Part shown: one piece after another, positions 51,795 to 60,689 of the stretch
How positions within the stretch are numbered: the stretch's first letter is position 1
Layout of the letters: every line of letters begins with the position of its first letter
NCBI GenBank assembly: GCA_036788295.1
Contig: DAIQNR010000020.1
Location: 1-64,000, forward strand
Length of the DNA: 64,000 nt
Reading direction: 5' to 3'
Source of the DNA: JAHQVK01 sp036788295
GTDB lineage: Bacteria; Myxococcota; Kuafuiibacteriia; Kuafuiibacteriales; Kuafuiibacteriaceae
Translations under genes and position numbers: made by a program
The notes under the pieces: model-generated
Database searches by the model: none
The model's input: the letters and a program-made list of their open reading frames with translations, nothing else
Told to the model about the DNA's origin: nothing

Positions 51795-52703
51795 ATGAAA
51801 TCCCGTCTCGGGCCGCCGATCCGTTCGTCGGCGCTCTCGTGGGCTGCGCTCTCCCTCGGGGTCCTGGGACCTTGGGACGCCTCGGCCCAAGAGGCCAGCT
51901 CGCCGAAGATCGAGTTCGGCTCCTCTCGGATCGGCGGCCCTGGCTTGACCGCGCCCGAGCGGCGCCGAGTCCGATCCTACGACGAGCCGGAGAAGATCCT
52001 CACCGAGGACAACCTCCCTCCTCCGGGAGACAAACGCCGAGTCCCGGGCCTTCACGTCTTGGCCGAGCGCCACTACGGCGGGCAGCAATGGGCCGAGGCG
52101 TGCCGGTTCTACGGGATGTTGCTCGAGGAGGGCGGCCCGGAGGCGGTCGAGGCGAAGCCCGGGGGAACCCTTCGGGCCCGGCGGGCCCTGCTCGAATGCG
52201 CCAAATCTGCGCTCCAGAAGGACCAACCGGCCGAGGTGGAGCCGCTGCTGGCCAAGGCCGAGCGCCTCGGGCCGAGCACCCCCCGCCACGAAGCCCTCCG
52301 CCGAAACGTGCTTCGAGCGGAGTTTCGTACGAAGATGGCCGCCGGCGACGTCGGTCGCGCCCACGCCGTCTACGATCGGTTTCAGTCCCTCGGTCCGCCC
52401 GACGAGGGGGAGCGCATCTGGTTCGGCGAGCAGCTCGCCCGCCTCGCCCGCGACGCGTTCGAGACCAAGGACGACATTCGGCTGCGAGAGCTCATGGATA
52501 AAATCGAGCAGGTCGCGCCGCTCAACACCGAGTACCGGGCCCTGCTCGCCCAGCAATCCGAGGACGCGACCCTGCTTCGCAACGTGGCGCTGGTCGTGGG
52601 CGCCGCCGTGGGCCTCGCGGGGCTTCTCACCCTGCTGTCGTGGCTGCTCGCCCGGGCCCGGGTGGGGAGAACCGGCCCAAAGAACCCGTTCCTCGACGAC
52701 TAA
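51795..52703 (+). CDS. Secreted TPR-like protein with C-terminal membrane anchor
   Basis: This 302-residue protein has a signal peptide (1-32, ending ASAQ), a helical repeat region (about 90-255; HVLAERHYGGQQWAEACRFY is TPR-like), and one C-terminal span (about 268-288) before a cytosolic tail. The membrane anchor and exported helical repeats suggest a scaffolding role at the inner membrane. It is in the same direction as gdhA, 54 nt after it. Confidence 0.55.
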   Translation: MKSRLGPPIRSSALSWAALSLGVLGPWDASAQEASSPKIEFGSSRIGGPGLTAPERRRVRSYDEPEKILTEDNLPPPGDKRRVPGLHVLAERHYGGQQWAEACRFYGMLLEEGGPEAVEAKPGGTLRARRALLECAKSALQKDQPAEVEPLLAKAERLGPSTPRHEALRRNVLRAEFRTKMAAGDVGRAHAVYDRFQSLGPPDEGERIWFGEQLARLARDAFETKDDIRLRELMDKIEQVAPLNTEYRALLAQQSEDATLLRNVALVVGAAVGLAGLLTLLSWLLARARVGRTGPKNPFLDD

Positions 52704-52713
52704 GAACCCTAGC

Positions 52714-55700
52714 CTACCGCACCGAACGGTTGAGGACGGCGGCAGCGGGCCTCGGCCACAGCGCAAACGGCTGCTGTTGAACGAACGCCGGGTCGCCAAG
52801 CAGCTGCTCATCGAGGCTCGGGATCTGCAGTGGGGAGTTGATTTCGCGCTCCACACGATCTCTCAGCGCTCGATAGTCGCCGCGAAAGCGACCTTGGTCC
52901 CAGACCCGCAACAAAGCCGCGGTGAACTGGCCGTGCTCCGGACCATCCATCGCGTACTGGTGGTCCTGGCAGGCGCCGAGCCCGAGCACATCGGCTCTCA
53001 CGACCCCGTCGAGCGGGGCGAGGAGAGTCTTTTCGTCCCGAGTGGTTCGGTTCCGGTATTCATCGAGGTTCTGCCTCCATGTCTGGGTCTCGACCGCCAA
53101 CGGCATGCATCGCGGCCGCATCGCCGGGTCGGCCACGAAGGCGGCGGGCAGCGCCGGGGAAAAGGGGTTGAAGCGAATCTGGGTTCCGGAGTGGCAGGTA
53201 TCGCCCACCACGAGAATGCGCACACCTTCGCGAAAGCGGGTCCAAAGCAGAAAGAGTTCGTCGTCCACAAGCTGCTCATCGAACAAGCACAGCGTCTCGT
53301 CCATCGCGGTGCCGGTGCCGTCGTCCACTTCGTCCCGGTTCCAGTCGGGGATGCGTCCGCCGTGGCCGGCCACGGTGAACAGGAACATCCCTCCCGGCTC
53401 CAAAGCAGCCGCCGCCGCCTCGATCGCCGCCACGACCGCTTGGCGGGTGCCCTGTTCGTTCAGCAGCAGATTGGTCTCGAAGCCCTGGCTGCGGGCGAGC
53501 CTCTCCATCGCGATCGCATCGTTTTCGCAGCCAGCCAGGGCCCCGTCCCAGCCGGCGTAGTGCCTCGGGTCTACCCGGTTGAGCCCGACATGCAGCCCTA
53601 TGGCCTGCGACGCCTCCTTCACCGGATCGACCTCCGCCTGGCGCGCCTTTCGCTCGAGCTCCCGATGGTCGCCAAACGGGCCCCCGAGCGTGTACACCGA
53701 TGCGGCGCCGCGATGGTTCGACAGGCGCTCGATCTCGATCCTGAGCTTTCCCGCGACCTCGGCATAGCCTTCGTTTTTGGGGTGGAGTTCATCGTGCCAC
53801 AAGCCCTCACGAACCGTGTTCCGCATATCGACATAAACGACATGAGGCATGGCGGAGACAAGCCTCCGCAAGCCGCGGTTGAACCGGTCGATCATGTCCG
53901 CTACGATCGCTCGCTGTAGCGATGCATCCAAGATGTTCCTGAGCTTCATCGGCTGCCCCAGCCACCGCCCAGCCGCCGGGATCGCATAGTCGTATCCATG
54001 CACGAGAACCCTTACGTGGGGAAATGCGCCGTGCACGCCTCGCAGGATGCGCTCGTAGTCACCGAAGGCTCGAGTCAGGACCTGCTGAAAAGATGGCTTG
54101 AGATAGTCTGTGGGCTTCAGCGCCTCGTCGTAGTCCTCGAGGTGACGGGCGAGCTGACCATCGAGAAGCATGTCATTGCCGCCACCGCTGAGAAGGAGAA
54201 TCGAAGCATTCGTCTCCCGCAGTGCGCCGAGATATTCCGCCTGCGTGGCCATGTTCCCGAGGAGGTCCCCAGCCGAGCTCACGCAGCGGATGGCGTAGTG
54301 CTCCGAGAGATGATCGATGGTATCCTCGAGAAGGATCGGGTATTGCCACCAGCTATCCCCCTCGGCGACGATCACCGGACCCGCGTAGCCGCCACTCATT
54401 CTGTTGAAGAACCGGAAGTACCGCGACATTCGAGCGAACCAGTTCGCGAGGTTGAGCACCTGCGCCGAGCGCGCCTCGCCTTGCGGTCCCTCGGGGATTT
54501 CCACCGTTTCGGGGTTGAGCTTGAACGCTGGACGGAAAGCGTCCTCGGCCTGGGGGTCGATGATGAAGAAGTCCTTGAACTCGGATTCTTCGGCAGAGAG
54601 ATCGCGGAGGCGTTCCATCAGCTCCGCGGTCGTGATTCGGGTCATCTCATAACTCCTTTCCTTCGAGCGGAAGCGTAGGGAACCGGCACGCTCCTGTCGC
54701 GCGGCCACCCGAAGCTCTTCGATGGTGTGATAGATCTCGGCTTCGATCTGGGGGTCAGCGAGCAACGCGCTGTAGGCGACGCGGCCCACCTCGGTCCCGG
54801 GCCCCGCGATGGACGAAAGCTCGGACAAGGCGAAGTCGAACGAGGCAGCGCCGCTCTGCTCCGCAGAGTGTCCGCAGCGCATCCCGAGCATCGGGCGGGG
54901 CGGATGGGATGGGCGGGTGCGGGCTCGGCTCGCCGTTGCCGTGCTTTCCTGCTCGAGGCGGTCCTCGAACGAGCGTGAGACGAGCTGGAGCAGGGAACCA
55001 CCGTATGCCCCAAAGCTGATCCGCTGCTCGAGCTGCGGCCCCGGCAGGTAGATGCGGGCCCGCGGAGGAGAGCCCGACCGGTCGCGGGCTTCATTCCAGT
55101 CAGACCGAACCGGAGTCCGGACCGAACCCTCCTGGCGTTCGTTCATGCTCGAGACCAAGTGGCCGATGCGGTGCCGGGCGCGGGCGAGGTCGACCGCGGG
55201 GTGAACCAGCGACAATGTGGTCAAGCGTTCGGGCAGCGCCTCGTAGTCCGACCGGTGACGGCAGCCAAGATGTTGCAGGAGCTCGTCGAGTACGAGCGCT
55301 CCTGCCCCTTCGCAAACGACATGAAGCTCGCAGGCAAACCGGTTGGCCAGGTCGAGCATGCCCAGGAAGGCCTCCGCTGCGGGACCACCGTCGGAGGCGC
55401 GGGCGGGGCCCCCGTCGATGCCATCGGATGGCCCCAAAGCGGCGCGGCGGGCACCTCGCTTGATGTCTCTCCAGAAGGCACGACCAACTCCCCTCAGCTT
55501 CGTCTCGATCAGGGCGTCGAGTGTCGGCCCCAGCGCACCGACCTGGGCGTAGGCGCTGTCGGCGATGCTCGTCAAGACATCGAAGCTCTCTGGGGTGAAA
55601 GAGTTGCACCAGAACAGGTGGTATGGATAGAGTCCGCGCGCCTCGACATTCCTCTTGCGGACGAGCGCGGCCTCCATCGCCAACCCAATCCCTTCGAAGG

Positions 55701-56907
55701 AGCCTGCAATCCAAAGAAGAATCCCTTTTCGCGGCCGGTTTCCCGCTTTGGCGGTTGCCGTTCGAGGAAGGATCTCCTCGAGGCGTTCGCGGGTGAGGCT
55801 CCAGGTCTTCCGGTCGGACGGGTAGGGCCCCTGCTCCACGTGAAAGCCATCGTCCAGATGCAAGTAGTGGCCGATCACCTGGTGGCAGGGAGCCTGACCT
55901 CGGCGGATGGTCTTCATCGTCTTCGAGAGACCCTGCCGGCCCAAAGTCGCGTCGAAGGCGCCCGACGTGGGGACGCCGAGGCGGAGGACCCAGCCATCCA
56001 TCACCGTCTCTGCCCAATCGGGGTAGGTCCAGATTCCGACCCCCTCGAGCCCCATGGCGCCTCCCCAACGTTCGCCCCAGGAGTTCAACACCAGGAAGCC
56101 TCTGTCACAGTAGCCGACGAGGACGAAGGCATGGGCGCCACTCGGATGTCGAAAGCCATCGCCGACCTCATCGACGCTCGGCGCGAAGGGCGCGCGCCAT
56201 CCTTCATGGACGAGCGCCGATACGAGGACGCCACCAGCATCGTTGAGGGCGGCGTGGTAGTCGTTCAAGACCGGGTCGAGCCGGTAGTAGGCGCCGAGCG
56301 TGATCTCGCGGGCCGCGCGCGCCTGCGCCACGGTCGGGAGGTGCTCGGAGCTGAACGGCGGCTCGACGCGGTAGCAGTCGCTCTGCCAGTGTTCGGGGAG
56401 CTTCGGGATGGGGGCGTCGCAAGGAATGTCGCGACAAACCCCGTGATGGTACAAGGCTTTGATCGCCGACCGAAGGGACCGGACGCCTTCCTGACCCGGA
56501 GGGCTCGATCGGTCGAGACCGAGCGCCGCCGGAGGCAGGTGGTCCGGACTCCGGTCGTGGTAGGCCGCCAAGTGGTAGAGCATGTCGGCGCTCACGATGT
56601 CGTGGCTGGCGATCGCTTGGCCGGTTGTGGATACTTGCTCGCGTCGTTGCAAGTCGATGAGATTGGCGAGCGCAAAACCCACACATCGGCCCGAGCTTCC
56701 CTGGTTGCGGATCGGGAAGCTCGGCCACGTCGGGCAAACCGACCGATCAGGCCCCTTTCGATGGGGCAGCACCGCGAGCGACGGCCGGTAGATGAGGTCA
56801 CGAAGGTCGGTGCCGTCTTTTGCAACGCAGCGCTGCTCGGTCCGTTCGTCGCCGTTGTCCGAAGACGGCGAAGAGGGACCGGTCGCTGCCCGCCCTGACC
56901 CGACCAC
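52714..56907 (-). CDS. 1397-residue papain-like/alpha-beta-hydrolase-like/SGNH/caspase fusion
   Basis: A single frame from GTG 56907 encodes a multi-enzyme protein. Residues 60-310 are a papain-like (C1) protease with Gln69, Cys75 (IRNQGSSGRCVGFALA), His259 and Asn275 (FLVLNSWGERWGG). Residues 330-650 resemble an alpha/beta hydrolase, but the nucleophile elbow reads HVVCEGAGAL, so no Ser is present. Residues 845-1060 form an SGNH hydrolase with Ser852 (EGDSWWQ), Gly884, Asn911 (GGGNDML), Asp1039 and His1042 (WHDELHP). Residues 1105-1380 form a caspase-like protease with His1182 (VAGHGG) and Cys1238 (VGDTCHSGT). No signal peptide is seen. Such fusions suit a regulated cell-death or conflict role, which is inferred. 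Confidence 0.8.
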   Translation of the reverse strand: MVGSGRAATGPSSPSSDNGDERTEQRCVAKDGTDLRDLIYRPSLAVLPHRKGPDRSVCPTWPSFPIRNQGSSGRCVGFALANLIDLQRREQVSTTGQAIASHDIVSADMLYHLAAYHDRSPDHLPPAALGLDRSSPPGQEGVRSLRSAIKALYHHGVCRDIPCDAPIPKLPEHWQSDCYRVEPPFSSEHLPTVAQARAAREITLGAYYRLDPVLNDYHAALNDAGGVLVSALVHEGWRAPFAPSVDEVGDGFRHPSGAHAFVLVGYCDRGFLVLNSWGERWGGAMGLEGVGIWTYPDWAETVMDGWVLRLGVPTSGAFDATLGRQGLSKTMKTIRRGQAPCHQVIGHYLHLDDGFHVEQGPYPSDRKTWSLTRERLEEILPRTATAKAGNRPRKGILLWIAGSFEGIGLAMEAALVRKRNVEARGLYPYHLFWCNSFTPESFDVLTSIADSAYAQVGALGPTLDALIETKLRGVGRAFWRDIKRGARRAALGPSDGIDGGPARASDGGPAAEAFLGMLDLANRFACELHVVCEGAGALVLDELLQHLGCRHRSDYEALPERLTTLSLVHPAVDLARARHRIGHLVSSMNERQEGSVRTPVRSDWNEARDRSGSPPRARIYLPGPQLEQRISFGAYGGSLLQLVSRSFEDRLEQESTATASRARTRPSHPPRPMLGMRCGHSAEQSGAASFDFALSELSSIAGPGTEVGRVAYSALLADPQIEAEIYHTIEELRVAARQERAGSLRFRSKERSYEMTRITTAELMERLRDLSAEESEFKDFFIIDPQAEDAFRPAFKLNPETVEIPEGPQGEARSAQVLNLANWFARMSRYFRFFNRMSGGYAGPVIVAEGDSWWQYPILLEDTIDHLSEHYAIRCVSSAGDLLGNMATQAEYLGALRETNASILLLSGGGNDMLLDGQLARHLEDYDEALKPTDYLKPSFQQVLTRAFGDYERILRGVHGAFPHVRVLVHGYDYAIPAAGRWLGQPMKLRNILDASLQRAIVADMIDRFNRGLRRLVSAMPHVVYVDMRNTVREGLWHDELHPKNEGYAEVAGKLRIEIERLSNHRGAASVYTLGGPFGDHRELERKARQAEVDPVKEASQAIGLHVGLNRVDPRHYAGWDGALAGCENDAIAMERLARSQGFETNLLLNEQGTRQAVVAAIEAAAAALEPGGMFLFTVAGHGGRIPDWNRDEVDDGTGTAMDETLCLFDEQLVDDELFLLWTRFREGVRILVVGDTCHSGTQIRFNPFSPALPAAFVADPAMRPRCMPLAVETQTWRQNLDEYRNRTTRDEKTLLAPLDGVVRADVLGLGACQDHQYAMDGPEHGQFTAALLRVWDQGRFRGDYRALRDRVEREINSPLQIPSLDEQLLGDPAFVQQQPFALWPRPAAAVLNRSVR
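54643..54659 (-). promoter_or_regulatory. Internal ribosome-binding site and start in the fusion gene
   Basis: AAAGGAG lies 7 nt before an in-frame ATG at 54645 (residue 755), an optimal Shine-Dalgarno placement. Translation from it would give a 643-residue SGNH-caspase protein separate from the papain and hydrolase-like half. It marks a probable former gene boundary or a live second product. Confidence 0.55.
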
Positions 56908-57122
56908 TCTGCCGAACTACCACGGAAAAACCAAAGTAGCAACCCGAACCTGTCCTTCCAGTCTTTGCACGGTTCGGTCCTGCACCGCTCGGAGCAGGTG
57001 CATCGCGCTCGACGCCGCTCGAGGGGATCCGCTTCCACGGCACGGAGGGACGAGTCGGCACCGGCTGCTTCTGACCCCGAGGGCCGACCTGTGCTTTACC
57101 CGGCGGGTGCTTGGGGCTTCTT

Positions 57123-57947
57123 ATGCTGAGCATGCAAGGCAGATTGGGGGTCATTGCCCCGTTCGTGCTCCTCGCCGGCTGCTCTGGCGGGTCCATCAAG
57201 CGGGTGGACGGCGCCGCGCTCGGCTCGGCCACGCTGGCCCAGCAGACCGAAATCAACCGCCGGGCCGGGGCATACGAAGACGGGAAGGCCGCTCTCGAGG
57301 CCGCGGAGAACGAGCGAGCCCGAGCCGAGATCGCGCTCGAGATCCACTTGCGAGAGAGCGAGCAGGCCGAGGTCCAAGCGAAGAACAACGAGCAGCTGCG
57401 GAGGCGCGCCGCGGCGCTGAAGCTCGAGGACGCCGCCCGCGGGTACGCGACCCGTCGCGCGTCGCTCGAGCTCATCGTCGAGGAGGCGCGCCAGCGGGTG
57501 CGTCGCTCGCAGGCCGAACTCGAGTACGCTCGGCAGCAAGTGGAGCTGAGGGAGGCCGAGTTGAGGCTCGCCGACTCGGAGTGGGAGGTCGAGAAGGCAA
57601 CCGCAGCCAAAAACCTCGACAACCCGCTGTCGCGGTCGGTCCAGCTCTCCGAGTTCAAGTCACAGGTCGCCGACGCCGCTCGAGCGGTCGCCCGGGAGCA
57701 AGACGACACCGCCCGGGCGTGGCGACGGGTCGAAGAGGCTCGGAAACGGCACAACCAAGCCCTCGAGCGGCTGCCTACCACCGCGGAGGCCACCAGGGAG
57801 ATGGACCGCCTGAGCGGAGACAACGCGAGGCTCTCCGGCCAGATCGACCTGCTCGAGCGGCGGATTCGAGAGCTCGAGCGACAGAAGGCCCAGCTGTCGA
57901 CGGCGCGGGCGAGCACGGCGACCACCGCGGACGCGTTGGCTCGGTGA
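57123..57947 (+). CDS. Coiled-coil lipoprotein
   Basis: This 274-residue protein has a lipobox (PFVLLAGCSGG) and then an almost unbroken charged coiled coil (about 40-265) with Ala/Glu/Arg heptads and a Leu-rich end (LLERRIRELERQKAQL). It is divergent from the fusion gene, with 215 nt between starts. The ATG at 57123 is preferred over a TTG at 57111. A structural or envelope-anchoring role is plausible, but nothing specific is known. Confidence 0.65.
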   Translation: MLSMQGRLGVIAPFVLLAGCSGGSIKRVDGAALGSATLAQQTEINRRAGAYEDGKAALEAAENERARAEIALEIHLRESEQAEVQAKNNEQLRRRAAALKLEDAARGYATRRASLELIVEEARQRVRRSQAELEYARQQVELREAELRLADSEWEVEKATAAKNLDNPLSRSVQLSEFKSQVADAARAVAREQDDTARAWRRVEEARKRHNQALERLPTTAEATREMDRLSGDNARLSGQIDLLERRIRELERQKAQLSTARASTATTADALAR

Positions 57948-57957
57948 AGGGGGGCGA

Positions 57958-59304
57958 TCAGGTCCGCTGAAACGAGTACAGGCTGCCCAGCTCGAGCAGG
58001 CTCGTGAGCTCGTCGAGCGCCCGCCGGGACCGATCGAGCAGCGACGGATCCCCGAGATCCGCTGGCTCGAGCCGATCCGGATGGTGGCGCTCGACCCAGG
58101 CCACCAAGATGGCGTCGAGCGCCGGGGTGAAGCACAGCCGCGGGTTCATCGACGCTCGCTCCTCGTCGTTCAGCTCCACCCTCAGCCGAAGGCAAGCCGG
58201 CCCGCCACCGCCGTGCATGCTCTGGCCCACGTCGGAGAAGACCACGGCGGCGATCGGCACGGCTGGATCTTCAACGAAGCGATCGAGCAGAGGCCGGACC
58301 TTCGGGTGATCCGCGCACTCCACCGGGCAGATGAGCGCCCTGCCCGCTTCGGTGGCCACGAGCTGCGAGTTGAATAGATAGGTTGCCACGCAAGCGTCGA
58401 GGTCCACCTGCTCGGCCGGCACCACGACCACGGTGAGCGGCCGCCCGGTGAGCGCCAGGAACCGCTCCTTCAGCTCGGCCAGCACCGCCGGCGTATCGAG
58501 AAAGGCCTGCTCATGCACGAGCAGCAGGTCTCGGTCACCGACCGCGATGACGTCGTTGTGAAACACGCCGGCGTCGATGGCCGCCGGGTTCTGCTGCGCA
58601 AACACCACCCGCTCTCGAGGCAAGCGATGGAGCCGCGCCACCGTCTCGCTCGCCTCGAAGGTCTGCCGCGCGGGGAAGATCGATGGTTTTGGCTGCCAAG
58701 GCTCCGTCGCCCGCTGCCCGTACACGAAGAGCTGCAACCCAGGTTGCCCGTAGTCCAGGCTGAACCGGGTGTGGTTCGCTGCGCCCTCGTCGCCCAGCGT
58801 CGCGCTCCCCGGGAGCGGGTCGTGCACGACGAACCGCTCCCGGTCGGGAAACGCCGCTCGCAGGATGCGGGCCGTGGTCTCGGCCTCGATGGAGCGGTGG
58901 AGCTGGTTCTGGAGGTTGGCGGGGGTGAAGTGAAGCCGCCGGTCCTCTGAATCGGCGCTCGGGCCGACCGTCGCGGCGTTGGCGGTCCACATCGATGCCG
59001 CGCTGTAGCAGGCAGCGAGCGCCCGCGGCCCCTCGTGGAGGAGCCGGGGCAACACCTCCGACTCCGGTCCAGAGAAACCAAGCTTTCGGGCCAGCTCGAG
59101 GTCGGGCCGAAAGTGCGGAGGCAACACAGCTTGCGGCACCCCGAGCTCTCGCAGGGCCCTCATCTTGGCGAGACCCTGCAAAGCAGCCTGCCGAGGGCTC
59201 GATACCATGCCCGAGTGCTCGGCGGAGGCGAGGTTGCCGACCGCGAACCCCCCGTGGTTGTAGGTCGGCCCGACGAGCCCGTCGAACTGCATCTCGATCG
59301 CCAC
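57958..59304 (-). CDS. astB: N-succinylarginine dihydrolase
   Basis: This 448-residue protein matches AstB, which converts N2-succinylarginine to succinylornithine, ammonia and CO2. The GTG start at 59304 gives the typical N-terminus VAIEMQFDGLVGPTYNHGG, and E. coli AstB is 447 residues. Catalytic positions of the guanidine-modifying fold include the C-terminal Cys region (GQSMHGGGGPACLRLR) and VFHNDVIAVGD. No other ast genes are adjacent, so the pathway may be split or the enzyme used differently. Confidence 0.9.
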   Translation of the reverse strand: MAIEMQFDGLVGPTYNHGGFAVGNLASAEHSGMVSSPRQAALQGLAKMRALRELGVPQAVLPPHFRPDLELARKLGFSGPESEVLPRLLHEGPRALAACYSAASMWTANAATVGPSADSEDRRLHFTPANLQNQLHRSIEAETTARILRAAFPDRERFVVHDPLPGSATLGDEGAANHTRFSLDYGQPGLQLFVYGQRATEPWQPKPSIFPARQTFEASETVARLHRLPRERVVFAQQNPAAIDAGVFHNDVIAVGDRDLLLVHEQAFLDTPAVLAELKERFLALTGRPLTVVVVPAEQVDLDACVATYLFNSQLVATEAGRALICPVECADHPKVRPLLDRFVEDPAVPIAAVVFSDVGQSMHGGGGPACLRLRVELNDEERASMNPRLCFTPALDAILVAWVERHHPDRLEPADLGDPSLLDRSRRALDELTSLLELGSLYSFQRT

Positions 59305-59443
59305 GGCCGGACTCCTAACCCCGACGACCGAAAAGGTCCACGCGCACGAACTACCGCAAGCCGCACACGCCCCCCCTGGAAACGCACCGATCCCTCGCGA
59401 GTCTTCTCGAGAACCCCGGAAACGCACGGGTACGGCTCGGAAT

Positions 59444-60652
59444 ATGCACCGGGACCGGCCGGTTGCCGTCTTCGACGGTGGATCCGCGATGCATTCTTCC
59501 CCAGGAAAGCGGGGCAGCGACGAGCCCACTTCGGTCGCGCCTGAGCCGGAGGTCATCCACAGGAGCAGGGATGCGGAGACCGAGCGGTCACGCGGGGAGC
59601 TGATCGGTCCGCGGCTGTTGCAGATCCGCGCCGTGCGCGATGGCGCCTTCTTCGCAGGGATCGGGCTGCTCGTCTTCTACTCGGTGAACGTGCTCGCCGC
59701 GCTCCTGCCCGTCCTCCTCGGCTTCTTTGGCGCCTACCTGGTCGCGCCGGCCGTGCGCTGGTTCGAGGCTCGTTCCATCCGCCGGTCGTACGTGGTCCTC
59801 GGGACTTCGCTGCTCTTCACTGGGGCCACGGCGTTCGCGCTCGTCCTCCTGCTTCCTCGGTTCTTCAGAGAGATCAAGCGCCTGCGCGACCGCATCCCCG
59901 ACTACTTGGAGGTCGTTGGCGACGCCCTCGGGGTCCCGGTCTCCGAAGCGCTGAGGCCGCTCGATTTGGAGGCGACGCTCGGCGCGCTGGACCATTTCCA
60001 GCCGCTGCTCGGGGTGCTCGGCTCGCTGATCGGCACCACCGCCTCCACCTTGCTCTTCGTCATCCTGTTCTTGGCCTCGGTCACCGTCTTCACGCTCGAG
60101 TTCGATAATCTGCCCCGCCTCATCCGCTATGTGCCGAGCAGCCAGCGGGAGAAGTTTCAACCGAGCTCCGAAGTCGTCGTCCAGACGTTTCGAGGCTTTC
60201 TGCGGGGGCAGCTGGTCGTGATGCTGTTCACGGGCGGGGTCTACACCACCGGCTTCGCGCTGCTCGGCGTCCCCTACGGCGTGGTTGCCGGCCTGGTTGG
60301 TGGCATCCTCAGCATCATCCCTTACGGACAGCTCGCCGGACCGCTGCTCGCGGTGACGTTCAACCTGCTCGAGAGCCAGGTCTCCGGCGAGCTCGACCCC
60401 TTCCGGGCGCTCTTCCTCCCTGCCCTCGTCTACGCCATCATGCAGAGCCTCGAGAGCTTCGTGGTCACCCCGCTCATCCAAGGGGCAGCAACCAGGCTTC
60501 ATCCGCTCGCGATCTTGGCCGCTCTGGCTGCCGGCGGATCGCTCGGCGGCATCGCGGGTGTGTTCTTGGCCATCCCGCTCACCGCCAGCGCCTGGATCAT
60601 CGCCAAGGAACATGTCTTTCCCGCCTGGCGAAGGTGGGCGGAACAGCACTGA
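59444..60652 (+). CDS. AI-2E family transporter (UPF0118)
   Basis: This 402-residue inner-membrane protein has a soluble, Arg-rich N-terminal tail (1-65) and then about seven or eight spans in two clusters. The family segments ELDPFRALFLPALVYAIMQSLES, TPLIQGAATRLHP and GGIAGVFLAIPLTAS mark UPF0118/AI-2E exporters. Substrate is not known for most members; some are Na+/H+ antiporters. It is divergent from astB by 139 nt. Confidence 0.88.
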   Translation: MHRDRPVAVFDGGSAMHSSPGKRGSDEPTSVAPEPEVIHRSRDAETERSRGELIGPRLLQIRAVRDGAFFAGIGLLVFYSVNVLAALLPVLLGFFGAYLVAPAVRWFEARSIRRSYVVLGTSLLFTGATAFALVLLLPRFFREIKRLRDRIPDYLEVVGDALGVPVSEALRPLDLEATLGALDHFQPLLGVLGSLIGTTASTLLFVILFLASVTVFTLEFDNLPRLIRYVPSSQREKFQPSSEVVVQTFRGFLRGQLVVMLFTGGVYTTGFALLGVPYGVVAGLVGGILSIIPYGQLAGPLLAVTFNLLESQVSGELDPFRALFLPALVYAIMQSLESFVVTPLIQGAATRLHPLAILAALAAGGSLGGIAGVFLAIPLTASAWIIAKEHVFPAWRRWAEQH

Positions 60653-60689
60653 CCGGCGCGCCGCCTCCGCGACGGTGCTCAAGGACGTC

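Noticed and set aside
59378..59430. 10-bp direct repeat GGAAACGCAC in the astB/AI-2E intergenic region
   Set aside because: Only two copies, with no palindromy or match to a known operator; likely chance.
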